64,000 bases of DNA from Streptomyces spiramyceticus (GCF_028807635.1 NZ_JARBAX010000002.1:868001-932000), one strand, 5' to 3'; counted from the first letter of the stretch, positions 17,329 to 25,925 are shown. The notes: generated from the sequence alone by a model not told the origin. Program-made: numbers and translations.

Positions 17329-18767
17329 CAGAGAGAGAACGAGCAGAACAAGCACAGCAGGCGGAACGAGCAGAACAGCCAGAGCTCCCCACCCCGCTCC
17401 TCGTCCTCGACGTCGTCGGCCTCACCCCCCGCCTCCTCGACCACATGCCCCACCTCAAACGGCTCGCCCAGTCCGGCTCCCACGCCCCCCTCGGCACCGT
17501 CCTGCCCGCCGTCACCTGCGCCGCCCAGTCGACCTTCCTCACCGGCACCACCCCCGCCGAGCATGGCATCGTCGGCAATGGCTGGTACTTCCGCGACCTC
17601 GGCGAAGTGCTCCTCTGGCGCCAGCACAACGGCCTCGTCTCCGGCGACAAGATCTGGGACGCCGCCCGCCGCGCGCACCCCGGCTACACCGTCGCCAACA
17701 TCTGCTGGTGGTACGCGATGGGCGCCGACACCGACATCACCGTCACACCCCGCCCCGTCTACTACGCCGACGGCCGCAAGGAACCCGACTGCTACACCCG
17801 GCCGCCCTCCCTCCACGACGAACTCACCGACAAGTTCGGTACGTTCCCCCTCTTCCACTTCTGGGGCCCGGGCGCCGACATCGTCTCCTCCCAGTGGATC
17901 GTCGACGTCACCCGTCACATCCTGCGCACCAGCCACCCCGACCTGGCCCTCTGCTACCTCCCGCACCTCGACTACGACCTCCAGCGCTACGGCCCCGACG
18001 ACCCCCGCGCATTCCGGGCCGCGGCCGAACTGGACGCGGTGGTCGCCCCACTGCTCGCCGACGCGAAAGCCGAGGGCCGTACCGTCGTCGCGCTCTCCGA
18101 GTACGGCATCACCCAGGTATCCCGCGCCGTCGACATCAACCGGGCGCTGCGCCGTGCGGGACTCGTCGAGGTCCACACCCAGGACGGCATGGAGTACCTC
18201 GATCCCATGACGTCACGGGCGTTCGCCGTCGCCGACCACCAGCTCGCGCACGTCTACGTACGCCACCCCGAGAACCCCGAGAACATGGCAGCGGCCCGCG
18301 CCGCACTCGCCGACGTCGAAGGCATCGCCGAACTCCTCGACGACGAGGGCAAGAAGAGCCACGGACTCGACCACCCCCGCTCCGGCGAACTCGTCGCCGT
18401 AGCCGAACCGGACGCATGGTTCACGTACTACTACTGGCTCGACGACACCAGAGCGCCCGACTTCGCCCAGCTCGTCGAGATCCACCGCAAGCCCGGCTAC
18501 GACCCCGTCGAGCTCTTCATGGACCCCCTCGACCCGTACGTACGCCTCAAGGCGGCCAAGGCCCTCGCCCGCAAGAAGCTGGGCATGCGCTACCGCATGG
18601 CGGTCGTACCGCTCGACCCCTCGCCTATTTGCGGCAGCCACGGCCGCCTCCCCGAGAGCGACGAAGAAGGTCCGCTCATCCTGTGCTCCACCCCCCGCGC
18701 TGTCACTGGCCGCGTCGCGGCCACCGATGTGAAAGCTCTGCTCCTTCAGCTTGCCGGACTGCACTGA
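17325..18767 (+). CDS. eboF: Type I phosphodiesterase / nucleotide pyrophosphatase (EboF-like)
   Basis: A 480-residue alkaline-phosphatase-superfamily protein. The nucleophile region is TVLPAVTCAAQSTFLTGTTP, with the catalytic Thr in PAVTCAAQ, followed by AEHGIVGNGWYFRD. Later metal ligands lie in LPHLDYDLQRYGP, LSEYGITQVSRAVDIN and SPICGSHGRLP. No signal peptide is visible; the N-terminus is a charged Glu/Arg/Gln-rich tail. The GTG start overlaps the EboE stop. In ebo clusters the last gene encodes this family and may hydrolyse a nucleotide- or lipid-linked intermediate; that is inference. Confidence 0.9.
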   Translation: MTERERAEQAQQAERAEQPELPTPLLVLDVVGLTPRLLDHMPHLKRLAQSGSHAPLGTVLPAVTCAAQSTFLTGTTPAEHGIVGNGWYFRDLGEVLLWRQHNGLVSGDKIWDAARRAHPGYTVANICWWYAMGADTDITVTPRPVYYADGRKEPDCYTRPPSLHDELTDKFGTFPLFHFWGPGADIVSSQWIVDVTRHILRTSHPDLALCYLPHLDYDLQRYGPDDPRAFRAAAELDAVVAPLLADAKAEGRTVVALSEYGITQVSRAVDINRALRRAGLVEVHTQDGMEYLDPMTSRAFAVADHQLAHVYVRHPENPENMAAARAALADVEGIAELLDDEGKKSHGLDHPRSGELVAVAEPDAWFTYYYWLDDTRAPDFAQLVEIHRKPGYDPVELFMDPLDPYVRLKAAKALARKKLGMRYRMAVVPLDPSPICGSHGRLPESDEEGPLILCSTPRAVTGRVAATDVKALLLQLAGLH

Positions 18768-18783
18768 CAAAGGAGTTCCACGC

Positions 18784-19869
18784 ATGAGTCCCCAGAGTCC
18801 CCAGAGTCCCCAGAGCCGCCCGAGCCGCAAGACCACGACCGACCCCGAACTCGCCGACAAGCTCTCCAGACGCGGCATGCTCGGCGTAGCCGCGGGCGCC
18901 ACCGCTGCCGCCCTCCTCGGCGCGACCGCACCGACCGCCGCCGCAGCACCGACCGCAGCCGCAGCCCAGGCACCGGGCCGCGGCCGCCCCGTCCTTCCCC
19001 CCGGCCGCCTCGGCATCCAGCTCTACTCCCTCCGCGACAAGGTGAGCACCCTCGGTTTCGCCAAGGTCTTCGCCGAGCTGGAGCGCTTCGGTTACGACGA
19101 GGTCGAGTACGCCGGCTACACCCAGGGCTCGGCGGGCCCCATCACCCTCGCCCGGCTCCGGCAGCTCACCCGCGACCACGGTCTGCGCGGCATCGGCAGC
19201 CACGTCGGCTACTACGCCGACGGCAACCCGAACGCGTACACCTTCGCCCAGAACCTGACCAAGGTCCTGGACGACGCGCAGGCCCTCGGCCTCAAGCACA
19301 TCGGTACGGCATCCGGACCCTGGCGCTACGGCGCGACCGTCGACGGCTGGAAGCGGGCCGCCCAGGACTTCAACACGTACGGCGCCGCCGCCAAGGCGCG
19401 CGGCATGAAGTTCTACCAGCACAACCACGCGGAGGAGTTCTCCTTCGCCACCGACAAGCCGGACGTCCGCCTCTACGACGTACTCCTCGCCGAGACCGAC
19501 CCCGACCTGGTCTACCTGGAGATGGACATCTACTGGGCCTACGCCGCCCAGTTCCGCTTCTCCAAGCGGGTCGACGGCACCCCGGCCCCGTTCGACCCGC
19601 TGCGCTACGTCCTGAAGCAGCCCGACCGTTACCCGCTTTTCCATGTCAAGGACGGCGAACACGACGCATCCGCCCGCGACGGCTACCGAATGGTGGACGT
19701 CGGGGACGGAGACATCGACTACAAGCGCTTCATTTCGGCGGTCTCCAAGACTCACGGCGGGCGCCGTGACCACCACTGGCAGGCGGAACACGACAACCCG
19801 GCCGAGTCGTTCGCCTTCGCCCGCAAGTCCAGCGCGCACCTGCACTCACTGCGCGAGAACGACTGCTAA
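18784..19869 (+). CDS. Tat-exported sugar phosphate isomerase/epimerase
   Basis: A 361-residue TIM-barrel protein with a Tat signal (LSRRGMLGVAAGATAAALLG; twin Arg near residue 33) and a probable Ala-rich cleavage region near 55-62. The ATG has AAAGGAG at the right distance. The mature part starts LGIQLYSLRDKVS and carries YDEVEYAGYTQG, IGSHVGYYADG, MKFYQHNHAEEF, VYLEMDIYWA, YPLFHVKDGEH and VGDGDIDYKRF, i.e. the normal barrel metal ligands. It ends the ebo-type operon, 16 nt after eboF, and puts one enzyme of the pathway outside the membrane. The last residues before the stop abut mobile DNA, so the original C-terminus may be slightly altered. Confidence 0.92.
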   Translation: MSPQSPQSPQSRPSRKTTTDPELADKLSRRGMLGVAAGATAAALLGATAPTAAAAPTAAAAQAPGRGRPVLPPGRLGIQLYSLRDKVSTLGFAKVFAELERFGYDEVEYAGYTQGSAGPITLARLRQLTRDHGLRGIGSHVGYYADGNPNAYTFAQNLTKVLDDAQALGLKHIGTASGPWRYGATVDGWKRAAQDFNTYGAAAKARGMKFYQHNHAEEFSFATDKPDVRLYDVLLAETDPDLVYLEMDIYWAYAAQFRFSKRVDGTPAPFDPLRYVLKQPDRYPLFHVKDGEHDASARDGYRMVDVGDGDIDYKRFISAVSKTHGGRRDHHWQAEHDNPAESFAFARKSSAHLHSLRENDC

Positions 19870-19884
19870 GACTCGATCCGCAAT

Positions 19885-21864
19885 TCACCAGAGGGTGAGC
19901 TGCGGGTTGCAGCCGGGGCGGTGTCCGGGCTTTCCGGCGTGGTCACGCTTGGGGCGTGTCTCATCCGGGGTGGCTCGGGACCGCTGTCCGGCGGTTCGGG
20001 GAGCAGAGGTTCCACGGCGTTGCCGTGGGACTGCCGCATGGCCAGCACCGCGAACGGTGATCTGGCTCGGTGCGGTTGACTCCCGCAGCGCTTCTTCTAG
20101 CGCTTCTGCATAGGTGTTCTGTGCATGCCGGGACGCGGTGGTGTCCAGGTATGCGGTCTTGGGGTCGTCCACGTCTGCGAAGCGGACGAAGGCGGCCAGC
20201 GCGGCGGATACGAGGTCCCGCTTTCCGGTGAGGCCGCACGCGATGCACTTGTGTTCGCGGTCGCGCAGGGTCTTGGAGACCCGCTCTCCGCACAGGCAGT
20301 GCTGTGACAGAGCGGTGGACCAGGTGGAGGCCCGTACGAGACGGCCGCCCGAAGCCTGGCACTCACGGTCGAGTGCCGAGATCAGCAGGCCGGGGGTGGT
20401 CTGGGAGAGGCGCTTGCCCCACAGCCGGTACCAGGTGCGGATGTCGCAGTCCTCAACCACGAGCACGGGGCCGTGGGCAGCGATGACCTGTCGGGCGATC
20501 AGGCGGGCGCGGTGGCTGCGGTGCTCGGCGGCCGAGGCTGCGGCTTCGGCCTGGCGGGCGCGCAGATCCCGGTAGCGGGTGGAGAGCCGGTCGCGGCGGA
20601 ACGCCTGCTTCGGCACCCCATCGACGCGGGCGGCACGGGCACCGCCGGGAACGGTGACCTGCTTGGGCGTCAGGCCCTTGGCGGCCCGGCTCTCGGCACG
20701 CCGGGCCTGCTTCTTCGACAGCCCGTACTGCGCGGCGTTCGTCGCACGACGCGACCGTTCCAGCGCCCGCGCCCGGCCGCGCCGCTTCTTCGCTTCCCGC
20801 TCCAGAAGCGCCTGTTCCTGGGGGCTGAGGGTGATCTCGGTGGAGGCCGGTACGCCGTCGGCGGGGTTGAGGCCGGCGGGGAGGGAAACGACGGAGACGT
20901 TGGAGACGTTGCCGTCCACCCCGCCGATGCGGTTCAGGGCGGCGGCCTGTTGGCGCATCTGCCGTACGGCGGGGGCGGTGTATCCGGGGCCGAGGATCAT
21001 CAGGTGCGCCTCGTACACCCAGCCGCCCGGCGCGGACGCCTTGCGGCGGCGTACGAGATCGACCTTGTGCCAGCGGCCAGGGTTGGTCAGGAAGTGTTCG
21101 ACACGTGCCCACTGGCCCGGCTGCTGCGGGATGCGCACGGGCAGCACGAGGTCACCACGGCCACTGTCGGGGCCTCCCGCGAACACGACGGCGAGTGGGC
21201 CGGTTTGGTCCCACCATGTCGCCTTCCGAGTGCCGGGCTTTCCTGACAGCGCGGCCGGCACTGGCATCCGGCGCGGCTGCTGAACGGTGTGCTGGCCGCC
21301 GTCGGTGTACGCCATGACGTGGCCGTGGAGAGTGCCGACCAGGCGGAAGGTCTCCCACTTGCGTTCGGTGGTGTGGGAGCGGGCGCGGTCGGGGATGCGG
21401 GTGAAGTCATGCCAGCGGCCCGTCTTCGGCCGCCCGAACCGGTGGCCCGTCGAGTCGGGGAACAGGTGGCGCTGGACGCTGTTCCACACCACATCGGCCA
21501 TGTGCATGGCCAGGGCCTTGGAGGCGTGGTGCTTGAGGTGCCCGGAGTCTTCGAGGTGCTTGTACGCGCACCGTTCCAGGGCCTCACGGGACAGTCCGAG
21601 GCGCTGCCGGACGGCCTTCGCCCCGTGCTCTTCGCGCACATGCTTCGCCGCCCAGTAGGCATCGATCTTGGCGCGGGCATCCCGCTGGACGGCCCGCTTG
21701 ATCGACCACATGGAGCCGAACAGCTTCTCCAGCCGGGCCAGTTCGGCGGGGTCGGTGACGGCCAGCGGCAGCACCATCACCGACACCTGCCCGTCGTCGG
21801 GCTTCTTCCACTTCGGGGCTTTGTTCTTGCCCCGGAACTTCCGCTGGGCCTGGGCAGCCTGCAT
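19885..21864 (-). CDS. tnpB: Long TnpB-like RNA-guided endonuclease
   Basis: A 659-residue TnpB-family protein, much longer than the usual 350-500. The RuvC-like residues are in place: Asp in IGGVDGNVSN, Glu in VLVVEDCDIRTW, and Asp in GKRDLVSAALAAF. The zinc ribbon is complete (CLCGERV then CIACG). An N-terminal region of about 330 residues, rich in basic and aromatic residues, would hold the guide-RNA and target-recognition lobes. The ATG at 21864 is preferred over the GTG three codons earlier because GGGAGG then has eight bases of spacing. TnpB cuts DNA under an RNA guide transcribed across the element's right end. No transposase gene accompanies it. Confidence 0.88.
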   Translation of the reverse strand: MQAAQAQRKFRGKNKAPKWKKPDDGQVSVMVLPLAVTDPAELARLEKLFGSMWSIKRAVQRDARAKIDAYWAAKHVREEHGAKAVRQRLGLSREALERCAYKHLEDSGHLKHHASKALAMHMADVVWNSVQRHLFPDSTGHRFGRPKTGRWHDFTRIPDRARSHTTERKWETFRLVGTLHGHVMAYTDGGQHTVQQPRRMPVPAALSGKPGTRKATWWDQTGPLAVVFAGGPDSGRGDLVLPVRIPQQPGQWARVEHFLTNPGRWHKVDLVRRRKASAPGGWVYEAHLMILGPGYTAPAVRQMRQQAAALNRIGGVDGNVSNVSVVSLPAGLNPADGVPASTEITLSPQEQALLEREAKKRRGRARALERSRRATNAAQYGLSKKQARRAESRAAKGLTPKQVTVPGGARAARVDGVPKQAFRRDRLSTRYRDLRARQAEAAASAAEHRSHRARLIARQVIAAHGPVLVVEDCDIRTWYRLWGKRLSQTTPGLLISALDRECQASGGRLVRASTWSTALSQHCLCGERVSKTLRDREHKCIACGLTGKRDLVSAALAAFVRFADVDDPKTAYLDTTASRHAQNTYAEALEEALRESTAPSQITVRGAGHAAVPRQRRGTSAPRTAGQRSRATPDETRPKRDHAGKPGHRPGCNPQLTLW

Positions 21865-21893
21865 GACCGTCACCTCCCGTCATAAATTAGCTG

Positions 21894-21943
21894 ACCTACG
21901 ACACGCTACGTGAGTAGTTCACCTATGACAAGCGAGGTAGAAT
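21894..21943 (+). promoter_or_regulatory. Divergent promoter region with 13-bp direct repeats
   Basis: ACCTACGACACGC (21894-21906) and ACCTATGACAAGC (21921-21933) agree at 11 of 13 positions. They lie just upstream of tnpB and of a TAGAAT -10 hexamer (21938-21943). That hexamer is six bases before the ATG of the small regulator, which would give a leaderless transcript. The repeats are candidate binding sites for the regulator. Confidence 0.5.
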
Positions 21944-21949
21944 GGGCCT

Positions 21950-22144
21950 ATGACCGTAACAATTCCTGGATATGAAGACGCCAAGCAGGCAGCGGCACGA
22001 CTCAAGGTCACCGTCCAGCACGTCTACAACCTCAACAGCAGCCGCGCCGACTTCCCCGTCCCCGTCTACGTCGGTCGAACCCCGCTGTGGCCCGTGGACC
22101 AGCTCGACGCCTGGCGGGAAGCCCACCCGAAGCGCGGAGATTAA
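21950..22144 (+). CDS. Small helix-turn-helix protein (AlpA/excisionase-like), divergent from tnpB
   Basis: A 64-residue protein with the winged-helix/excisionase pattern: EDAKQAAARLKVTVQHVYNL, then a Pro/Val segment (FPVPVYVGRTPLW) and a final helix (VDQLDAWREAHP), like the MerR/AlpA 'helix-turn-helix, wing, tryptophan' layout. It would bind DNA as a small regulator. The gene is divergent from tnpB and shares its promoter region, where two direct repeats lie. Its stop (TAA) touches the end of the neighbouring decayed IS. It could control tnpB or be a leftover excision factor; neither is proven. Confidence 0.7.
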   Translation: MTVTIPGYEDAKQAAARLKVTVQHVYNLNSSRADFPVPVYVGRTPLWPVDQLDAWREAHPKRGD

Positions 22145-22197
22145 GTGACGTATTCAAGAACGGGAAGTATTGACCTAATACGTCGTTGTGTCCGGCC

Positions 22198-22927
22198 ATG
22201 TCGAAGATCAACGTCACCAGCCTGCGGCCCCGCTCCCTGCTGCGCTGGACCGGACTGACCGTCAAAGTATTCATCGTGCTGGTTGGCCGCGTCGCCGCCC
22301 TCCTGCCGAAGCCGGGGCGCGGGCACCCCTGGGTGCTCCTGCTGGACAACCGCGTTCTCCTGGCCGCTATCGCCTGGCGCACCAACCTCACACACCCCCA
22401 GCTCGCCGACCTGCTCGGCGTCGGCATCGCCACTGTCCACCGCGTGATCGACCGCATCACCCCCTGGTCGCCCGGCTCCTCGAACCCCGAGGAAAGCCGG
22501 GCGGATCTATGGGTCGTGGACGGCACACTCATCCCCGTCGAGGAACACGCGGTGACCGCCTGCTCCAAGAACTACCGGCGCAGCGTCCACATCCAGCTCA
22601 CCTTCCGGGCCCGCGACCGGCGCGTCATTGCCGTCGGCGACTCCTGGCCCGGCAACCGCAAGGACATCGTGGTTTCCGCGCCACCAGGCCGAGCAGGTCG
22701 CCGGGCACCGCCTGCTGATCGGAGACGGCGCCTACCGCAGCGCCCCCGAGGTCATCACCAGCCGCAACAAGAGCAAGGCATTCGCTAAGCGCAGGGCGCG
22801 GGCCGGACACGGAATCGCCCGCCTCAAGGACCACAAGTCCTACGCCAGCACCGCCGTCGCGGCGACACGATCAACGACACCCCGTGCTGTCGCCGTACTC
22901 CACAACCTCAAGATCGACTATCCCTGA
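22198..22927 (+). pseudogene. Decayed IS5-type (DDE_Tnp_4) transposase
   Basis: The first part reads LLRWTGLTVKVF... and WVVDGTLIPVEEHAVTACSK with the first catalytic Asp. Frame is lost near 22670-22690 and continues in the +1 frame with HRLLIGDGAYRSAPEVI (second Asp). The third acidic residue, expected in an ARAEHGIARLK-like motif, is replaced (ARAGHGIARLK). A further local frame change is visible at about 22850-22885, where RRRGDTIND can be read in the third frame. The copy is therefore inactive. Possible 10-bp ends with 8 matches lie at 22139-22148 and 22921-22930 (inverted). Confidence 0.8.
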
Positions 22928-22942
22928 ATCGCGGAACACCTC

Positions 22943-24280
22943 CTAGCCGATGCCTTGATGGTCGGGCAGCAGGGCGAACTCCCGCTCGGCGGCCTCCGGC
23001 GCCGTACGTTCCACAGCCTGAACGAGGAGCGTACGGTGCCGCACGAGCGGCTCCCGCCTGTCCTGCGGGGCGAGCAGCAGCAGATCATCGATCCCGGCGA
23101 GCAGCCGCCGCGACACCTGCGGACTGGCGACCGCACACCCCCTGATCTCGGTCAGCCCGAGATCCACCAGATGGGCCCACTCCGGTACGTCCTGCACCAG
23201 CCGCACCGCGCCCCGGCCGTCCCGGTGATGCACGGCCCCGAGCGGCTGCTCCACCACCGCCGCCAGAAACTGCACGATCCGGTCCAGGCACTGCACGGCG
23301 GTCGTCGGGTCATTGACGGCGGGCGAAAGCGCCCGCAGCCCGATGTCCGAGAGCTGACGCAGCCCGAACCCGAGATCCTGATGCGAGGTGCGCTCCACCC
23401 CGACGAACACGGTGTACCGCAGCGCCCGCCGCGACGGCGTCCCGACACCGTGAACGGCCAGCACAGGAGTCCCGGGCACAACAAAATCCCCGATCCGGGG
23501 AATGAGCCGCAGCACGACACCTTCCCGCCGTGCCGCCCGTACCAGCCGCGCCACATTCACGTCCAGCAGCACGCCCGCCCGTCCCCGGTGCGCGATCCGC
23601 GCGGTCTCGGGCGCGAGCGGCCCCGGGTCGGGCTCCCCGCCCGGCTGCTTCGCCAGCACGCGGAAGGCGTCCCGCGTGATGCGGTCGACGACGGGCCCCA
23701 CCTGCATCAGCCGCAGCGTGGACGACACATACGCGATGAACAGCAGCAGGCTCAGCACGACCATGATCATGACCAGAATGCTCTGCACGAGCGGCACCGT
23801 GGTCACCAGCCGCGGATCGCGCTTGCTGTCGTACTGGGTCAGCACCAGCAGCGAAAACAGAAACGTGGCCAGAAAGACCGTGAGCGTCAGCTTGGTGATC
23901 CGGCTCCGGACGAAGATCCGCACGACCCGGGGCGTGAAACCCCCGCTCGCCATCTGCACGGCCACCAGCGAGATGCTGAAGACCACACCGATGAAGGTCA
24001 TCATCGCCGAGCTGATCGTCGTGACGATCGTCCTGGCGTCCTCGGCGATCCCGATCAGATCGCTGACCTCGTCGTACGCCTCCTCGCTCTGCAGATACTC
24101 GACGATCTCCGCATCAACCGCCGACGCCACCCACCACAGCGCGAACGCGCACAGCAGCCCCAGGGTCGGAGCGAACCAGAAGGTGTCCCGCAGATGCTCG
24201 CGCAACGGCGACAGCGCGCGCGGCCGACGGCAGCCACGGCGTCCCGGTCCGCCCGGCCCGAATCCGTATCCGAAACTCAT
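22943..24280 (-). CDS. DUF2254 membrane protein
   Basis: A 445-residue integral membrane protein of the DUF2254 family, function unknown. After a short Gly/Arg-rich N-terminus come about four hydrophobic segments (FWFAPTLGLLCAFALWWV; MMTFIGVVFSISLVAVQMAS; LTVFLATFLFSLLVL; SILVMIMVVLSLLLFIAYVSS). A soluble C-terminal domain follows with ALSPAVNDPTTAVQCLD, the conserved family motif. The start MSFGYG at 24280 is chosen because the longer upstream frame has no membrane or family features. It stands alone, next to mobile DNA on one side and a tRNA gene on the other. Confidence 0.9.
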   Translation of the reverse strand: MSFGYGFGPGGPGRRGCRRPRALSPLREHLRDTFWFAPTLGLLCAFALWWVASAVDAEIVEYLQSEEAYDEVSDLIGIAEDARTIVTTISSAMMTFIGVVFSISLVAVQMASGGFTPRVVRIFVRSRITKLTLTVFLATFLFSLLVLTQYDSKRDPRLVTTVPLVQSILVMIMVVLSLLLFIAYVSSTLRLMQVGPVVDRITRDAFRVLAKQPGGEPDPGPLAPETARIAHRGRAGVLLDVNVARLVRAARREGVVLRLIPRIGDFVVPGTPVLAVHGVGTPSRRALRYTVFVGVERTSHQDLGFGLRQLSDIGLRALSPAVNDPTTAVQCLDRIVQFLAAVVEQPLGAVHHRDGRGAVRLVQDVPEWAHLVDLGLTEIRGCAVASPQVSRRLLAGIDDLLLLAPQDRREPLVRHRTLLVQAVERTAPEAAEREFALLPDHQGIG

Positions 24281-24481
24281 CCCGCGAACGCTAGGTCGGC
24301 CCGCCCTCCACTGCGCGTACACGGACGGCGACACGCTGTACGCCCGGGAACGGGGCGACGGCCCGTCCACCTCCGAGAGGGCCGCCGCAGGCCACTGACC
24401 ACGGGATACGCAGGTGAAAGGCGCTGCCAACCCCTGGTATTGTTTTCCATGTCGCCGCGGGAAACCGGGGCCGACCACCTG

Positions 24482-24566
24482 GTCCGGGTGGCGGAATGGC
24501 AGACGCGCTAGCTTGAGGTGCTAGTGCCCTTTATCGGGCGTGGGGGTTCAAGTCCCCCCTCGGACA
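24482..24566 (+). tRNA. tRNA-Leu (anticodon GAG)
   Basis: The 85-nt gene folds as a class II tRNA. The acceptor stem GTCCGGG pairs with CTCGGAC (one G-T pair). The D arm starts with GCGGAATGGCAGACGC. The anticodon stem CTAGC/GCTAG encloses loop TTGAGGT, giving GAG. A long variable arm (TGCCCTTTATCGGGCG) and T arm GGGGGTTCAAGTCCCCC follow. CCA is not encoded. It reads CUC/CUU leucine codons. Confidence 0.97.
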
Positions 24567-24590
24567 CAAAAGCTACAAAAGATTGATCAC

Positions 24591-24630
24591 GCGAAATGCC
24601 GGCCGGGATTCGTCCCGGCCGGCATTTCGC
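24591..24630 (+). terminator. Perfect 18-bp hairpin 24 nt after tRNA-Leu
   Basis: Arms 24591-24608 and 24613-24630 pair perfectly around a TTCG tetraloop. It can end the tRNA transcript and, being symmetrical, could also stop transcription arriving from the aminotransferase operon on the other strand. Confidence 0.88.
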
Positions 24631-24704
24631 GTTGTGCGTGCCGCAGAAGGTCCGGGGCCCGCCCGTAGACGACGGGCCCCGGGGTTGTGCCGGGCGACGT
24701 CAGT

Positions 24705-25925
24705 TCACGAAACCGCCGACTGTACGGTCCGCACCCGGTCCACCGTGCCGAGGACCGCCGCGATGCCCCGTGCGAGGTAGGGGATCCGGTGTGCCGAGAT
24801 CCCCGCGATGTTGATCCGCCCCGAGGCCGTGCCGTAGATGGCGAACTCCTCGCGCAGCTCTCGCATCTGATCCGGCGTGAGCGGGAGCGTGGAGAACATG
24901 CCCTTCTGCCGCGAGAGCGGCCGAGCCTGGTCGGCGCACCCCAGGCCGTCCAAGTGGGCGACCAGATCAGCCCGGTTTGCCGTGATCCTGCCGCGCATGA
25001 CGTCGAGTTCCGACCGCCACATGGCTCGTAGCCCCTCGTCTTCGAGAATGGTGGTCACCACGGCGGCACCGTGCTCCGGCGGCATGGAGTACAGCGTCCG
25101 GGCGATGTTCTGCAGCGAAGTCTCGGCGTGCCGCAGTGCCTGCCCTGACGGGCCGAGGACTACAGCGCAGCCGGTACGGTCGCTGTAGAGGCCGAAGTTC
25201 TTCGAACAGCTGACGGCGATCAGCATCTCCGGAACCCGCATCGCCAGCATGCGGGTGGCCCGCAGGTCCGCCTCCAGGCCGTCACCGAGCCCGTGGTACG
25301 CGAGGTCGATGAACGGGACCCAGCCGTTGTGCTCGGCCAGTTCGGCCAGGGCCTCCCAGGCTTCGAAGGACAGCTCGACCCCAGAGGGGTTGTGGCAGCA
25401 CCCCTGAAGCAGGACGACGTCGTCGCGCCGCGCGTCCCGCAGGTCTCGCAGCATGCCCGCCGTGTCCGAGCACCCCTCGGCGTCGAGCCAGCTGTACGTC
25501 CGTACGGTCAGCCCGGCGGCTTCGAGAATGGGGCGGTGGTTGACGTACGCAGGGTCGCTGATCCACACCGTTGCGCCCGGCCGCGTCCGGCGCACCAGGT
25601 CGGCCAGCAGCCGCAGCGCTCCGGTGCCCGCGACGGTCTGGACCGCGGCTGCCCGGCCGGCCCCGCCCGTGGCGCCCAGGACCATGGACAGCATCGCGCG
25701 GTTGAAGGCGGCGTTGCCCGACAGCCCCCGGTACTCCTTGGACGCGGAACGCTCCGCCAGGCGTATCTCGGCCTCACGGACGGCCGCCATGACGGGGGTG
25801 ACCCCGGTGTGGTCACGGTAGACGCCGAGTACGAGGTTCAGGCGTTCGGGACGCGTATCGGTGCCGAACTCGGCAGCCAGGTCCCACAGCGGGTCGGCAG
25901 GCGGGGGAGGGAGAAGCTCAAACAT
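24705..25925 (-). CDS. Aromatic/aspartate aminotransferase (AspC/TyrB type, class I)
   Basis: A PLP enzyme of 406 residues that moves an amino group between an aromatic or acidic amino acid and a 2-oxo acid. It follows E. coli AspC along its length: MFELLPPPPADPLWDLA, LNLVLGVYRDHTGVTPV, VQTVAGTGALRL, LLQGCCHNPSGVE, the Schiff-base lysine in SCSKNFGLYSDRTG, and ASGRINIAGI near the end. Substrate breadth cannot be told from sequence. It overlaps the upstream DMT transporter gene by eight bases, so both are one operon, probably under the divergent Lrp regulator. Such proteobacterial-type AspC proteins are less usual in Streptomyces than the Igamma class. Confidence 0.93.
   Translation of the reverse strand: MFELLPPPPADPLWDLAAEFGTDTRPERLNLVLGVYRDHTGVTPVMAAVREAEIRLAERSASKEYRGLSGNAAFNRAMLSMVLGATGGAGRAAAVQTVAGTGALRLLADLVRRTRPGATVWISDPAYVNHRPILEAAGLTVRTYSWLDAEGCSDTAGMLRDLRDARRDDVVLLQGCCHNPSGVELSFEAWEALAELAEHNGWVPFIDLAYHGLGDGLEADLRATRMLAMRVPEMLIAVSCSKNFGLYSDRTGCAVVLGPSGQALRHAETSLQNIARTLYSMPPEHGAAVVTTILEDEGLRAMWRSELDVMRGRITANRADLVAHLDGLGCADQARPLSRQKGMFSTLPLTPDQMRELREEFAIYGTASGRINIAGISAHRIPYLARGIAAVLGTVDRVRTVQSAVS

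Larger units (their letters stand above)
19870..22144 (-). mobile_element. TnpB-type element with divergent small DNA-binding gene
   Basis: The unit holds tnpB on the minus strand and a 64-aa regulator on the plus strand with a shared promoter region. It begins 0-15 nt after the ebo operon's last stop. A small hairpin (TCACC, loop AGAG, GGTGA; 19885-19898) covers the tnpB stop codon, as expected for an IS605/IS607-type right end. No TnpA transposase is present. The left boundary is not resolved; a second, decayed IS starts at about 22139. Confidence 0.55.

Noticed and set aside
15178..17355. 725-codon open frame on the minus strand
   Set aside because: Antisense to the tightly overlapping eboA-eboB-eboE genes; sequence is a Gly/Val/Glu-rich shadow without motifs.
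24281..24478. Longer N-terminus of the DUF2254 protein
   Set aside because: The extra 66 codons carry no membrane helix or family motif; the ATG at 24280 directly precedes the conserved part.
24482..24630. tRNA-Leu as an integration (att) site for a genomic island
   Set aside because: No integrase gene and no repeat of the tRNA 3' end was seen in the flanks; the hairpin behind it is a normal terminator.
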